Positions 1-9,067 of a stretch of 64,000 nt of DNA are shown piece by piece; the stretch's first letter is position 1; each line of letters begins with the position of its first letter. The notes beneath the pieces are model-generated. The model searched no databases and was not told where the DNA came from. It saw nothing but the letters and a program-made list of their open reading frames with translations. Source of the DNA: DAIDKA01 sp035487155 (GTDB lineage: Bacteria > Pseudomonadota > Gammaproteobacteria > Steroidobacterales > Steroidobacteraceae). The stretch lies in the NCBI GenBank assembly GCA_035487155.1, contig DATHMK010000054.1:1-64000 (forward strand), in the 5' to 3' direction. Position numbers and translations under genes: made by a program.

Positions 1-65
1 TACTGCTATCCCTGTTTGAGGGTCCGCGGAGCGGACCTGAATACCCAGATACGAGCCGACGCGGC

Positions 66-2012
66 TCAGATGATTTTTCCGGCCACCGCCGTTCTGCTCC
101 AGGCGAGAACCTGCTCCGCCGGCATTGGCCGCCCAAGGTAGTACCCCTGTGCCATGTCGCAGCGCAGGGATTGCAAAACTGCCAATTGCTGTAGGGTCTC
201 GACGCCCTCGGCGATTACGCGCACGCCGATGTTTCGTGCAAGCTGCAACACCGCATGAGTGACCGCCATCAATGCCCTGCCGCGCTCAGATGCCAGATCG
301 GCAGCGATAAAGGATCGATCAAGCTTGAAGACGTCGATCGGGAAATCATACAGACTGGCCAGCGATGAATATCCGGTGCCGAAGTCATCGACCGACAAGG
401 CGACGCCGAGTTGCTTGATCTCCCGCAGGGTGTCCCGTGCGGCGTTGAGGTCCGTCACCAGCTCACTCTCGGTAATCTCGAGGTGCAGGCACTCCGGCGC
501 AATTCCCGAGGCCATCAGGGCCGATAAAATCTTGGCGGGCAACCCCGGATCGGTGAGCTGTCTTCTGGAGATGTTCACCGCAATGAAGTCCGGGGCATTG
601 GCGCCCATTTGTTGCTGTAGTTGTTTGAATGCGGCACAGGCGTTCTGCAGGACCCAATCACCAATCGGGCCGATGAGCCCGCTGTCCACTGCTACGGGAA
701 TGAACTCGGCGGGCGCAACCGAACCCAGTTCCGGATGCTGCCAACGCAGGAGGGATTCCAGGCCGACAAGTCTCCCGGATTCCAGATTGATGATGGGCTG
801 GTAGGCGAGGCTGAGCTGGTGCGATTCGACGGCAAGCCGCAATTCCCGTTCGGTATGGGCCCGCTTTTCGATGCGTTTGCGCAACAAGGAATCGAAGACG
901 ACATGGCGGCACCGGCCGGCGGCCTTCGCTTCGTACATGGCGGCATCGGCGTCCCGCAGCAGTTCCGCGGCGCTTGAATAGCTCTGCGACCCGCGGGCAA
1001 TGCCGATACTGATGGAGCTTGCGACACGTATCCCGTTAATCCAGTACTCGCGGCCCAGAGAGGAGATGAGGCGGGTGGCGATCTCCTCGGCATCCTCAGG
1101 GCGGGACAGGTTCTCGAGCAGCACGACAAATTCATCGCCTCCAAGGCGCGCGATTGCCGGCTCACAGCCGTCATCCTGCTTCAGGTGATCCGTCAGGGCC
1201 ATGCCGCACAGCCGGATTCCAACTTGCCGCAGCAGATCGTCACCGGCGTCATGTCCGTAGGCGTCGTTCAGACGTTTAAAGTTGTCGAAGTCCAGGAACA
1301 GCACCGCGAAGTGCCGCTGCGGTTCCAGCTTGAATCTTGCGATTGCTGCATCGATCCGTGGGGCCAGGCCGTCACGATTCAACATGCCGGTGAGCCGATC
1401 GTGTGCGACCTGGTGCTCAAGGGTGGACAGCAGCGCCTGTGTCTGCAGCACTGCGGATACACGTCCACGCAGCTCGGTGGCGCCAAAGGGCTTGCGCAGG
1501 AAGTCAACGGAGCCAGGCTCAAAGGCCAGCGAATGGGAGTGGTCGTCCGGACCGGTCAAAACGATGACTGATGGCGGTAGCGCACGCGCTCCGGAAAGCG
1601 GGTTCCGCAACAATTCCAGGGCGTCGAAGTCAAGCAAGTGGTAATCAACAAGCAGAAGATCGGGCAGGCAATCGTTCAGCCTCAGCAAGGCGTCACTGCA
1701 TGAGTAGGCGTGATGGACCCTTGTGTTGCGGTCAGCCAGCTGCAATTCAACCAGAGCGTGCACCTCAGGGGAGCTGTCGATCAGCATGATCGTACGGGTG
1801 TGGGCGGGTCGGGCGCCCGGTTGGGAAGTCGTGGGCACGGTCGACTTGGGGTGTCGCGAACCCTTATCCGGTGGTGTCATGGCAGGCACCCTGGCCTCGG
1901 AGCCACCGCCGGTCCTTCTGCGCCCAGAGCTGCGCGCCAACCCGGCGAGGACTGCGTGAGGGGCTGGTAATTTGCGAATTTCTTCATGGGGCTTGGGACG
2001 GACGACCGTCAT
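66..2012 (-). CDS. Response regulator with REC, GGDEF and EAL domains (c-di-GMP turnover)
   Basis: 648 aa. An N-terminal receiver domain (about residues 73-190) keeps the phospho-Asp motif LLVDYHL and the Lys motif LRKPF, although the acidic pocket reads IDSS rather than the usual DD. A GGDEF domain follows with an intact RLGGDEF signature, so diguanylate cyclase activity is possible; I see no RxxD inhibitory site just upstream. The EAL domain has GLESLLRW (ESL instead of EAL, catalytic Glu kept), DDFGTGYSSL and EGVET, so phosphodiesterase activity is also plausible. No membrane segment is visible, so it is cytosolic. The start codon overlaps the stop of the upstream HDOD gene as ATGA, which favours this start; an internal ATG near 1880 would remove a low-complexity leader. 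It is the last gene of a three-gene overlapping operon. Confidence 0.93.
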   Translation of the reverse strand: MTVVRPKPHEEIRKLPAPHAVLAGLARSSGRRRTGGGSEARVPAMTPPDKGSRHPKSTVPTTSQPGARPAHTRTIMLIDSSPEVHALVELQLADRNTRVHHAYSCSDALLRLNDCLPDLLLVDYHLLDFDALELLRNPLSGARALPPSVIVLTGPDDHSHSLAFEPGSVDFLRKPFGATELRGRVSAVLQTQALLSTLEHQVAHDRLTGMLNRDGLAPRIDAAIARFKLEPQRHFAVLFLDFDNFKRLNDAYGHDAGDDLLRQVGIRLCGMALTDHLKQDDGCEPAIARLGGDEFVVLLENLSRPEDAEEIATRLISSLGREYWINGIRVASSISIGIARGSQSYSSAAELLRDADAAMYEAKAAGRCRHVVFDSLLRKRIEKRAHTERELRLAVESHQLSLAYQPIINLESGRLVGLESLLRWQHPELGSVAPAEFIPVAVDSGLIGPIGDWVLQNACAAFKQLQQQMGANAPDFIAVNISRRQLTDPGLPAKILSALMASGIAPECLHLEITESELVTDLNAARDTLREIKQLGVALSVDDFGTGYSSLASLYDFPIDVFKLDRSFIAADLASERGRALMAVTHAVLQLARNIGVRVIAEGVETLQQLAVLQSLRCDMAQGYYLGRPMPAEQVLAWSRTAVAGKII

Positions 2013-2872
2013 TTGCGCACCAGCTTGCCGATCAGTAGCGCTTCAGCGGCCATCTGGCTGGCGAACTGAGGAAGCGTTTCGGCGGTCATTTGAAATTCGT
2101 GCAGCGGCAATTCACAGGCCGCTGCCGGCTCGCCTTCGGGCAGTCTGTCGTGGTGGAAATGCGCGCAGCGATCGGCAACCGCCAGGAGCTGGTGGCCCGG
2201 GGTTGAGTCATCCCGAACCGCCCCGTGGTGGTTGAGTACGGTGAGGGAGAATTCCGGCGGCAGGCCCCAGTAACTGAAAAGCGCAGCACCCAGCAAGGCG
2301 TGTCCGGCTTCAGGCGGCGGTGGCCGCACCAAGTGGTCCAGCGCAGTGGGTGCGCCGATGGTGGAGACCTGGCTGTCGCTCTTTAGCTGTAGCTGTACCA
2401 ACCATCCCAGGTCGTGCACCAGGCCGAGCACGAAGGCCGCATCCGGTGTCCAGCCCTGCACCGGACGCCGCAGCGTCAGCTGACGTGCCGCGACGGCTGT
2501 TATCAGACTGTGCTGACGCAACTGCTCAAAGAATCCCAGGTGCGCGGTACCGAGCTGGCTGACCGTGCCGTCGAGGCTCGCCGCCATCGCAATCCCCGTT
2601 ACGGCCGCCGTGCCCAGCACATCCAGTGCGCGTTTTATCGAGTCAATGGCGCGAGCACCGCCGAAAAACGCGGAATTGGCGACCTTCAGCACCCGCGCGG
2701 CCAGCGCCGGATCGGCATGCAGAAGGGTGCCCAGCTGCTCATACTGAGATCCGGCTTCCGGTTCCCCCATGATCTTCAGCAGCCGGCCGTCCATAACCGG
2801 CAGCGAGGAGAGCCGGGCGATCTCCTGGCGCGCACCGACCAGGGCGTCGGCTTGCGGGACAGTGGCGCTCAT
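2009..2872 (-). CDS. HDOD domain protein
   Basis: 287 aa. The HDOD domain spans most of the protein; visible features are the KIMGEPEAGSQYEQLG start, the LAARVLKVANSAFFGG segment and FVLGLVHDLGWLVQLQL. HDOD proteins resemble HD-domain phosphohydrolases but usually lack full metal ligands and act as signalling scaffolds with c-di-GMP proteins. The frame is open further upstream, but the start at 2872 (MSATVPQ) is chosen because it overlaps the stop of the upstream HATPase gene as ATGA and the extra N-terminal 64 residues are low-complexity and antisense-like. It lies between an orphan HATPase protein and a GGDEF-EAL regulator, with 4-bp overlaps on both sides, so the three are probably translationally coupled and act in one pathway. 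Confidence 0.88.
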   Translation of the reverse strand: MSATVPQADALVGARQEIARLSSLPVMDGRLLKIMGEPEAGSQYEQLGTLLHADPALAARVLKVANSAFFGGARAIDSIKRALDVLGTAAVTGIAMAASLDGTVSQLGTAHLGFFEQLRQHSLITAVAARQLTLRRPVQGWTPDAAFVLGLVHDLGWLVQLQLKSDSQVSTIGAPTALDHLVRPPPPEAGHALLGAALFSYWGLPPEFSLTVLNHHGAVRDDSTPGHQLLAVADRCAHFHHDRLPEGEPAAACELPLHEFQMTAETLPQFASQMAAEALLIGKLVRK

Positions 2873-3678
2873 CGCAGCAGATCCGAGACGCGTCGATGCG
2901 CCCTGGAGTCCGGGTTCGCTATTCCTGAGGCGGGAGGCCCCGGCCAAACGACCGGCAGATCGATGCGAACCATGGTTCCCAGTCCGGCGTGCGATTCGAT
3001 GTCCAGCAGACCGCCATGAGCCTTGACGACGTTGCTGGCAATCTGCAGACCCGCATCTTCCCATCGCAGCCGTGGGCCGCCATCCGAACCGCTCTGCAGC
3101 ACCGCCTGAATCCTCGCGGGATCCATGCCAATGCCGTTGTCAGCGACCGTCAGACGAACCATTCTGCGCGGCGCTGGCAGCCTGGCGTGTCCCGCCGAGG
3201 GATCGTGGTCGGAGAAATCGATCAGCGTGACGCCGATGTCAATCACCCCGTGGGTCGCGCTAATGGTGGCAGCCAAGCTGCGCACGATGTGCAGCAGCGC
3301 GCGCTTCAGCGCCAATGGATTGCCACGGAGCAATGGCGAGTGGCTGTCCTCCGTGAGAGTGACCTTGGCCCGCCCCTTGGCGCAGGCACGCAGCATCGGC
3401 AGGATGGCGCGTGCCATGGCATCAACCGAATAGGCGCTCTGCGCCTCATGGGCTTCGCTACCGCAAGGAAAGAGTTCGCCGAGTACCGAATTGGCGATGC
3501 CGAGCGTCTCTGACAGCTCTACCAGACGCCGGAACTCGGGCCGGAAGGCCGGTGTTTCGGCGGCCAGCCTGCGAGTGAGCTCCTCAGCCGGACCGAGTAC
3601 CGCGCGCATCTCATCCGCAACGGCGAGGGCCGCAGCGCACGCAGCGCTTGAGGACAACAATGATGTTGCTTGAGGCAT
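2869..3678 (-). CDS. Orphan histidine-kinase-like ATPase protein
   Basis: 269 aa, cytosolic. The C-terminal half is a HATPase_c fold: a G1 box VADNGIGMD and a G2-like segment GLQIASNVVKAHGGL are clear. The region where the N box should be reads LKRALLHIVRSL, which lacks the usual Asn residues (compare LLNLVSNA in canonical kinases). No H-box histidine or dimerisation motif is obvious in the alpha-helical N-terminal half. It may therefore bind ATP weakly or act as a partner for the HDOD and GGDEF-EAL proteins rather than as a classical kinase; that role is inference. It is the first gene of the ATGA-overlapped trio. The 189 bp between it and the NarL-type regulator hold no gene. Confidence 0.75.
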   Translation of the reverse strand: MPQATSLLSSSAACAAALAVADEMRAVLGPAEELTRRLAAETPAFRPEFRRLVELSETLGIANSVLGELFPCGSEAHEAQSAYSVDAMARAILPMLRACAKGRAKVTLTEDSHSPLLRGNPLALKRALLHIVRSLAATISATHGVIDIGVTLIDFSDHDPSAGHARLPAPRRMVRLTVADNGIGMDPARIQAVLQSGSDGGPRLRWEDAGLQIASNVVKAHGGLLDIESHAGLGTMVRIDLPVVWPGPPASGIANPDSRAHRRVSDLLR

Positions 3679-3867
3679 GGTCGGCAGTGATTCCGTTCAG
3701 GGTGCAAGGGGTCTCGCGGCGCAGCGCGAAGGCTGGCTTCGAGGGCCTGTACGGTAGAGCGTGTCAGCCCGACTCGGTATCGGGAAAGGACCTGAGTGGA
3801 GCAGGGGGCAGTCGGTAGGTGAGCGGTAAATAGCGGCACCACATCACATGGTGCACTGCACGAGTCG

Positions 3868-4518
3868 TCAGTCGATCACCAGCTTGTTGCGGATTGCATA
3901 ACGCACCAGGTCCGCGAAGGACCCGAAATCCATTTTGTGCATGATATTGCTGCGGTGGGTCTCCACCGTTTTGACACTGAGGTCCAGGATCCGTGCAATA
4001 TCCTTATTATTGTTACCTTCCGCCAGCAGCTGGACAATCTCGCGTTCACGGGGTGACAGCGAGGATTTGCCGCCATCCACAGAGGGTGCGCCGGCGCCGA
4101 GGTATCCCTGCAGCACGCGTTGCGCGACCACGGAGGAAAAGAAGGGTCGCTCTTCAAGCAAGGCTTCCACGGCACTCACCAGCGTGGCGCCGGCATCGGA
4201 CTTGAGCACATAGCCCATAGCGCCGGCGTCCAACACTTCCCGTACCAGTTGCTCTGACTCGTGGGCGGTAACGATCAGAATGCGAGTCTTTGGGACCGTG
4301 CTGTGCATCTGCCGTGTGGCCTCCAGTCCGTTGAGTTCGGGCATCGTGAGATCCAGAATCGCAATGTCGGGGAGTAGCTGCGCGGCCTGTTCGCAGGCCA
4401 AACGACCATTGGACACCTCGGCAATCACCGACCAACCCGGCCTTTCCGACAACGTGGAGGCGACGCCGCGCCGTACCAGCGGGTGATCATCGGCGATCAA
4501 TATGCGGACGGTTCTCAT
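3868..4518 (-). CDS. NarL/FixJ-family response regulator
   Basis: 216 aa. The receiver domain begins RILIADDHPLVRRGV, has the phospho-acceptor Asp at about residue 56 in DIAILDLTMP, and keeps the Thr (VTAHE) and Lys (LKSDAG) positions. A LuxR-type HTH occupies the C-terminus (LSPREREIVQLLAEG, NNKDIARILDLSVKTVETHR). The start at 4518 is chosen because the receiver fold begins at once; the upstream in-frame stretch is shadow sequence. It sits 13 bp downstream of the membrane kinase gene, its obvious partner. Regulators of this class often bind inverted repeats; the TGTAGG-N6-CCTACA sites further along this window are candidate targets, but that link is speculation. Confidence 0.93.
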   Translation of the reverse strand: MRTVRILIADDHPLVRRGVASTLSERPGWSVIAEVSNGRLACEQAAQLLPDIAILDLTMPELNGLEATRQMHSTVPKTRILIVTAHESEQLVREVLDAGAMGYVLKSDAGATLVSAVEALLEERPFFSSVVAQRVLQGYLGAGAPSVDGGKSSLSPREREIVQLLAEGNNNKDIARILDLSVKTVETHRSNIMHKMDFGSFADLVRYAIRNKLVID

Positions 4519-4531
4519 GGCAGGTATGGGC

Positions 4532-6616
4532 TCACGCGGGTAGCGGCCTCTCCGGTGCGGTTGTCGCCGACTTTGGAACTGGAACCGTGGCGCGGACGCA
4601 GGTTCCGTTCGGGCTTGAGAGGATTGTAAGCTGGCCCCCAAGTTGACGCAGTCGTTCCCGCATCCCGCCCAGTCCTACACCGCGCATGATCGGATCTTGT
4701 ACATTTCCGGAGTCGAATGCCTCGGGCATTCCGAGGCCTGCGTCCTGCACCTCCAGAGTGAGTGCCGCGGTATCAAGCGTCAGTCTTATGGTGACCGAGG
4801 GGCTCTGGGCGTGGCGATGAACATTGCTGATCGCCTCCTGAACCACTCGAAAGAGCGCCAACTCCAGATCCCGCGGCAATCTGGGCAATGATTCCGGCAA
4901 CCGCAGTACGACATTGATGTCGCTGCGGCGGGTGAGCCCATCGGCCAGCCAGCGCAGCGCGCTGAGCAGCCCGATCTCATCCAGCAACGGTGGATGCAGC
5001 AGGTAGGAAGCGGTGCGGATGTCGGAGGAGCAGCGCTGGGCCAGTGCCGTGCAATCGGCTATCAATTCCCGGGTCGGTGAATCCTCGGTTTCGGCGAGCC
5101 GTTGCAGGCGCGCGAGCTGCATTCCCAAGGCGGTGAGGATTTGCCCGGTGGAGTCATGCAGATCACGGCCGATGCGTCGGCGCTCGTCGTCCTGAAGTTG
5201 CACCAGTGTGCCAGCAAGCTGCTGCAGCTCCCGCAGCATCGCCTCGCGTTCCTCGTCCAGTCGTTTGCGTTGGGTGATATCGTGAAACACCGCCAGGGTT
5301 AAGGTCCGTTGATCCGCCTCGAGCCCCGTCAAGTCCACTTCCGCGACCAGCGGCTCGCCGGTGTCCAACCGCCTGAAGGTCCATTCGAACCAAGACGTAC
5401 CGTTCTGCAGTGCTTCACGGAGTCGGTCGCGCATGCTTGCATCGGAGGAGCGGCCGTTCGGTTGCTTCGGCGGTGCCACGTCACGTGGCTGGAGACCCTT
5501 CAATGCGCCGTGGTCGGGGGCGCCGAACATCGTTGCGCTGCGCGCATTGCAGTCCACGAACCGCTCTCCTTCAAGGAGCAGAACGCCGAATGCAGCATTA
5601 TTGAACAGCGCGCGATAGTGTCGTTCCCGGCGCCGCAGCGCGTGCAGGAAGTAGATGACGACGCCACCGGCCGCCGAGATCACCAATGTCAGGGCACCGG
5701 CCAGCGCCAGCGTCTCACGCCGCCTCTCGCTCCAGCTTGCGAATATCGCCGCCTGCCATTGCCAGGCCGCAGATGCCATGGGATAGCCCGTGACCCGCTT
5801 GACGGCGACCACATTCGGCTTCGCGGACAGTATGCCCGGTACGATGAGAACGCCCCCGCTGGGCGGCAACGTGAGCGCGCGGCGAAACGCCTCAGCTGAA
5901 GCGAAATTCCTTCCTCGCAGCACCGCGTACCTCGACTCCGGAAACACTTCGAGGACCGTCGAGTCGACATTGAACAACCCGGTCCCTGTGTCCTCCCCGG
6001 TCGGAGTGTAGATCGGTGCGAGCGTATCGAAGGCGAAGAGGGCGCCGGCCCATAGATTACCGACCCGCTGCGCCACTGGCACGAGATGCCCGCCCGGGCG
6101 ATCAGCGTCCGCTATCGGTGGACCCACCCAGCTTGGCACCGCACCGGCAGACAATACCGGCCTGAACCAGGGCGGCAGCTCGGTCAGGGATTCACGGCGA
6201 CCGCCCCGTGCGACGAGTTCAAAGCGTGCATTGCTTCCCAGAAACAGGGCACGGACGTAAACGCCGCCGGTCAGCATATGGCCAATGGTCTGCTGTATTT
6301 GGGCTTGCGAGGCGACCGCAAAACCGCGCTGGCCACCGATCTCATTGGCGGCAGCAACCGCAGCGCCCACGCCATCACCCATCATGGCTTCGACCTCCGC
6401 GTTGAAGGCCGCGCCCCGAGCGCGCAGGCGCTCGCGGGTGGTCGCGTCGGTCAGGCGGAAATCACTTTGGATGACATGTATGGCGTAGCTCCACACGGCT
6501 ATGAGCAGAATGGCCGTGTAGCCCAGCACTATGACCCGAAGCGCCGCGATGGAGCTGGTCAGAGCACGGAATGAGCCCGGTCTAATGGCCGCGTATAACT
6601 GTGACAGTGCGCGCAC
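4532..6616 (-). CDS. Membrane sensor kinase with extracytoplasmic sensor, PAS and HisKA_3
   Basis: 694 aa, GTG start preceded by a GGAG ribosome site about 7 nt upstream; no ATG is available before the first membrane helix. Membrane helices at about 28-48 and 303-325 enclose a periplasmic sensor of about 250 residues, probably CHASE- or Cache-like. A PAS domain follows (333-450), then a HisKA_3 motif DDERRRIGRDLHDSTGQ with His at about 487, and a HATPase_c domain (585-680) with QEAISNVHRHA and GVGLGGMRERLRQLGG. This is the NarX/UhpB/DegS class, which phosphorylates NarL-type regulators; the gene for such a regulator follows 13 bp downstream. Confidence 0.93.
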   Translation of the reverse strand: MRALSQLYAAIRPGSFRALTSSIAALRVIVLGYTAILLIAVWSYAIHVIQSDFRLTDATTRERLRARGAAFNAEVEAMMGDGVGAAVAAANEIGGQRGFAVASQAQIQQTIGHMLTGGVYVRALFLGSNARFELVARGGRRESLTELPPWFRPVLSAGAVPSWVGPPIADADRPGGHLVPVAQRVGNLWAGALFAFDTLAPIYTPTGEDTGTGLFNVDSTVLEVFPESRYAVLRGRNFASAEAFRRALTLPPSGGVLIVPGILSAKPNVVAVKRVTGYPMASAAWQWQAAIFASWSERRRETLALAGALTLVISAAGGVVIYFLHALRRRERHYRALFNNAAFGVLLLEGERFVDCNARSATMFGAPDHGALKGLQPRDVAPPKQPNGRSSDASMRDRLREALQNGTSWFEWTFRRLDTGEPLVAEVDLTGLEADQRTLTLAVFHDITQRKRLDEEREAMLRELQQLAGTLVQLQDDERRRIGRDLHDSTGQILTALGMQLARLQRLAETEDSPTRELIADCTALAQRCSSDIRTASYLLHPPLLDEIGLLSALRWLADGLTRRSDINVVLRLPESLPRLPRDLELALFRVVQEAISNVHRHAQSPSVTIRLTLDTAALTLEVQDAGLGMPEAFDSGNVQDPIMRGVGLGGMRERLRQLGGQLTILSSPNGTCVRATVPVPKSATTAPERPLPA

Positions 6617-6859
6617 GGCCGGCTCCGCAGTCCTGCTCTAGCTCCACAAGACTCCTCCCTTCTTATTGTGGTCTGGAGAGGCAAATGCATGGGCAGGCAG
6701 TATGGCGCGCTCAGAAGTACCCGCGCCAGAGGAATCTTGGCCAACCTAAATTCGCCACCCGTGGAGCCAAGGCGCGGGTGGCGGCCGCCAAGGATTGCGA
6801 GAAACCCTGAACGCACCGCAGCAAATCCTGCCGGTCATGTCCGGCCGTGCCGGCGCGGC

Positions 6860-8449
6860 CTAGAATTGCTCCCATTCGCTGTCGGTACCGTTGGCTGCTC
6901 CAACCATTGGCGGTGTCCGGAGGACTGGCGCCTTGGCCGTGAGCGGCCGGGCCGCAGGTGCCTTCCCGTCAGCCTTGGCCCAGGGACGCCCCGCGCCGCG
7001 CCGCTCCTGAGGTTCCGGTGCTGCGGTAGCCCCGCGCGGCTCCGCCCGTGCAGCGTCGCCCGCGGCGGCTGCTTCCGGCGAGACATTGTATTTGTCCATC
7101 ATTTCAGCCAGTGCCCGCGCCTGATCCGCCATCAGCTCGCTGGCTGCCGAAGCCTCTTCGACCAGTGCGGAGTTCTGCTGGGTCATTGCATCCAGCTGCA
7201 TGACAGCCTTGTTGACCTGCTCGATGCCCGCAGACTGCTCCTCGCTCGCCGCCGCGATCTCCGCGATGATGTCACTGACTTGCTTCACTGCGCAGACCAG
7301 CTGCTCAAGCGTATTGCCGGAGTCGGTGACCAAGGATGATCCCTCGTCCACTTTTCTGTGGCTGTCCTCGATCAGGTGTTTGATTTCCCTGGCTGCAGTG
7401 GCACTGCGTCCGGCCAGATTGCGCACTTCGCTGGCAACGACCGCGAAGCCACGACCCTGTTCGCCGGCACGGGCCGCCTCGACGGCGGCGTTCAAGGCGA
7501 GCAGGTTGGTCTGAAAGGCAATCTCGTCGATGACGCCGATGATGTCGGCAATCTTTTTCGAAGCCTCGTCGATCTCCGCCATGGCCTTGACCGCTTTTGC
7601 CACGACGACACCCCCGTTTTCGGCCTGATCCCGGGCGGCAACGGCCAGCTGATTGGCGCGACCGGCGTTATCCGCGTTCTGGCGTACGGTGGAGGTCATT
7701 TGCTCCATCGACGAAGCGGTCTCCTGCAGGCTCGACGCCTGCTCTTCGGTTCGCTGGCTAAGATCGGTGTTGCCCTGGGAGATCTCCCCGGCACTGCGCG
7801 CGACCTCGGCCGCCGTACCTTTCACGCGACCCACAATCTCGCTCATATTGTCGGCCAGCTGATTGATGCCCCTGGCGAGGGACTCGTGAAAGCCCAGCTT
7901 GCCTTCGAGCGGAATTCGCGTCTTGAGGTCCCCGTCGTTGAATGCGCAGACGATCGCCTGGATTTCCCGTTCCACCGCAAGGTCGCTGGTGCGATCCGCC
8001 CAATCGACCACCGCTCCAAGGCGCCTGCCGCCCTGGTCCAATATCGGATTGATGATGAGGCGCAGGGTTCTACCGCCCAGCACCAGCTGCAAGGCAGCCG
8101 TAGCGGTTATTCCGGTCAGGGTGCCGCGCAAACGTGCGGGGTCCTGGTCGAATGAGTCAAGACTGATGCCGATCAGGCGATCGACGTCGAAATGCGGCAA
8201 TTCCTTGCGGATATCGGCCTGGGCATTGCCTAACATCTGCAGCAGGTTGGCATTCGCATAGGTAATGAGCCAATTGGTGTCCGTCACCATCACATTCGAA
8301 GGCAGGTTGTCCAGCGCGGCCTTTGAGGTGCCGTTCAACTTGGCCGGGCGTGACTGCTTGAGTGCCGCACTCCCGCGGCGTCTATCAGCCACTGTCCGTC
8401 TACCCGTGCCAGAACTGCGGCTCGCAGCCCTGCGCTTCCTCGTTGCCAT
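6860..8449 (-). CDS. Soluble methyl-accepting chemotaxis protein with N-terminal PAS
   Basis: 529 aa. No transmembrane helix is visible. Residues 45-160 form a PAS-like sensor (LPSNVMVTDTNWLITYAN), followed by a HAMP-like linker and a long coiled-coil signalling domain with the hairpin tip EIAFQTNLLALNAAVEAARA. The last five residues, EWEQF, match the xWxxF pentapeptide that tethers CheR in many receptors. The start at 8449 follows a GAGGG ribosome site; the longer open frame upstream runs antisense to sense of cheW codons and is not protein-like. It is the last gene of the chemotaxis block, 65 bp after cheW. It probably senses an internal signal (redox or a small ligand through PAS). Confidence 0.93.
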   Translation of the reverse strand: MATRKRRAASRSSGTGRRTVADRRRGSAALKQSRPAKLNGTSKAALDNLPSNVMVTDTNWLITYANANLLQMLGNAQADIRKELPHFDVDRLIGISLDSFDQDPARLRGTLTGITATAALQLVLGGRTLRLIINPILDQGGRRLGAVVDWADRTSDLAVEREIQAIVCAFNDGDLKTRIPLEGKLGFHESLARGINQLADNMSEIVGRVKGTAAEVARSAGEISQGNTDLSQRTEEQASSLQETASSMEQMTSTVRQNADNAGRANQLAVAARDQAENGGVVVAKAVKAMAEIDEASKKIADIIGVIDEIAFQTNLLALNAAVEAARAGEQGRGFAVVASEVRNLAGRSATAAREIKHLIEDSHRKVDEGSSLVTDSGNTLEQLVCAVKQVSDIIAEIAAASEEQSAGIEQVNKAVMQLDAMTQQNSALVEEASAASELMADQARALAEMMDKYNVSPEAAAAGDAARAEPRGATAAPEPQERRGAGRPWAKADGKAPAARPLTAKAPVLRTPPMVGAANGTDSEWEQF

Positions 8450-8514
8450 GACTCGTCCCTCTAAATGAATGTTGCTAAATGTTTTGCGAAATCGATTGAT
8501 CGGACCGGGCCGCT

Positions 8515-9033
8515 TCAGGCGGCCCCGGCCATCATCGGCGCTTCGGTCTGCGCCAGGTCGCGACGAATCAATTCGTCGACGTTGAGCAGTATCAACATAC
8601 GATCCGCGACGGCCGCGAGACCCTTGATCAACTCGACGCCCGTCTTGCCCGCCAGGCCGGGAGTCTCCTGAAGCTCGGCGGCATCGATATCCACCACATC
8701 GGATACACTGTCCACGACCAGACCAAACTCGCGGCGCCCGGAGGATGTCCGCACCGAAAGCACGACAATGACGGTGACTGGGGTGAACTTCACCTGCTCG
8801 AGACCCAGTCGTATGCGCATGTCGATGACGGGCACGATGGAGCCACGCAGGTTCAGCATGCCGAGCATGTAGGGCGGCGCCTGCGGCAGGCGCGTTACCG
8901 GCGCCCAGCCGCGTATCTCCTGCACCAGAAGAATGTCCACGGCGTAGGTTTCGGACCCGACGCAAAACGTGAGAACCTGTCGCGAAGCCTCCGCCGAGGC
9001 GTTCGCTGCAAGGGCCGGTCGGTGTTGATTCAC
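8515..9033 (-). CDS. cheW: Chemotaxis coupling protein CheW
   Basis: 172 aa from a GTG start at 9033 that has an AGAGGA ribosome site 8 nt upstream; an in-frame ATG at 9093 would overlap cheA by 26 bp and give 192 aa. The protein is a single CheW domain: QVLTFCVGSETYAVDILLVQEI, a GMLNLRGSIVPVIDMR core and LVVDSVSDVVDI near the end. CheW bridges receptor hairpin tips to CheA P5 in the array. It follows cheA and precedes the soluble receptor, which fits a dedicated signalling array. Confidence 0.95.
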   Translation of the reverse strand: MNQHRPALAANASAEASRQVLTFCVGSETYAVDILLVQEIRGWAPVTRLPQAPPYMLGMLNLRGSIVPVIDMRIRLGLEQVKFTPVTVIVVLSVRTSSGRREFGLVVDSVSDVVDIDAAELQETPGLAGKTGVELIKGLAAVADRMLILLNVDELIRRDLAQTEAPMMAGAA

Positions 9034-9067
9034 GGTCGACAATCCTCTTTGGATCTGCTGAAGAACT

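Noticed and set aside
3519..3842. 107-codon frame upstream of the orphan HATPase
   Set aside because: Overlaps the HATPase start in another frame and has no recognisable feature; treated as intergenic.
6617..6859. Possible small gene or RNA between the sensor kinase and the MCP gene
   Set aside because: 243 bp with only GC-rich partial palindromes (around 6845) and short frames that lack ribosome sites; nothing supportable.
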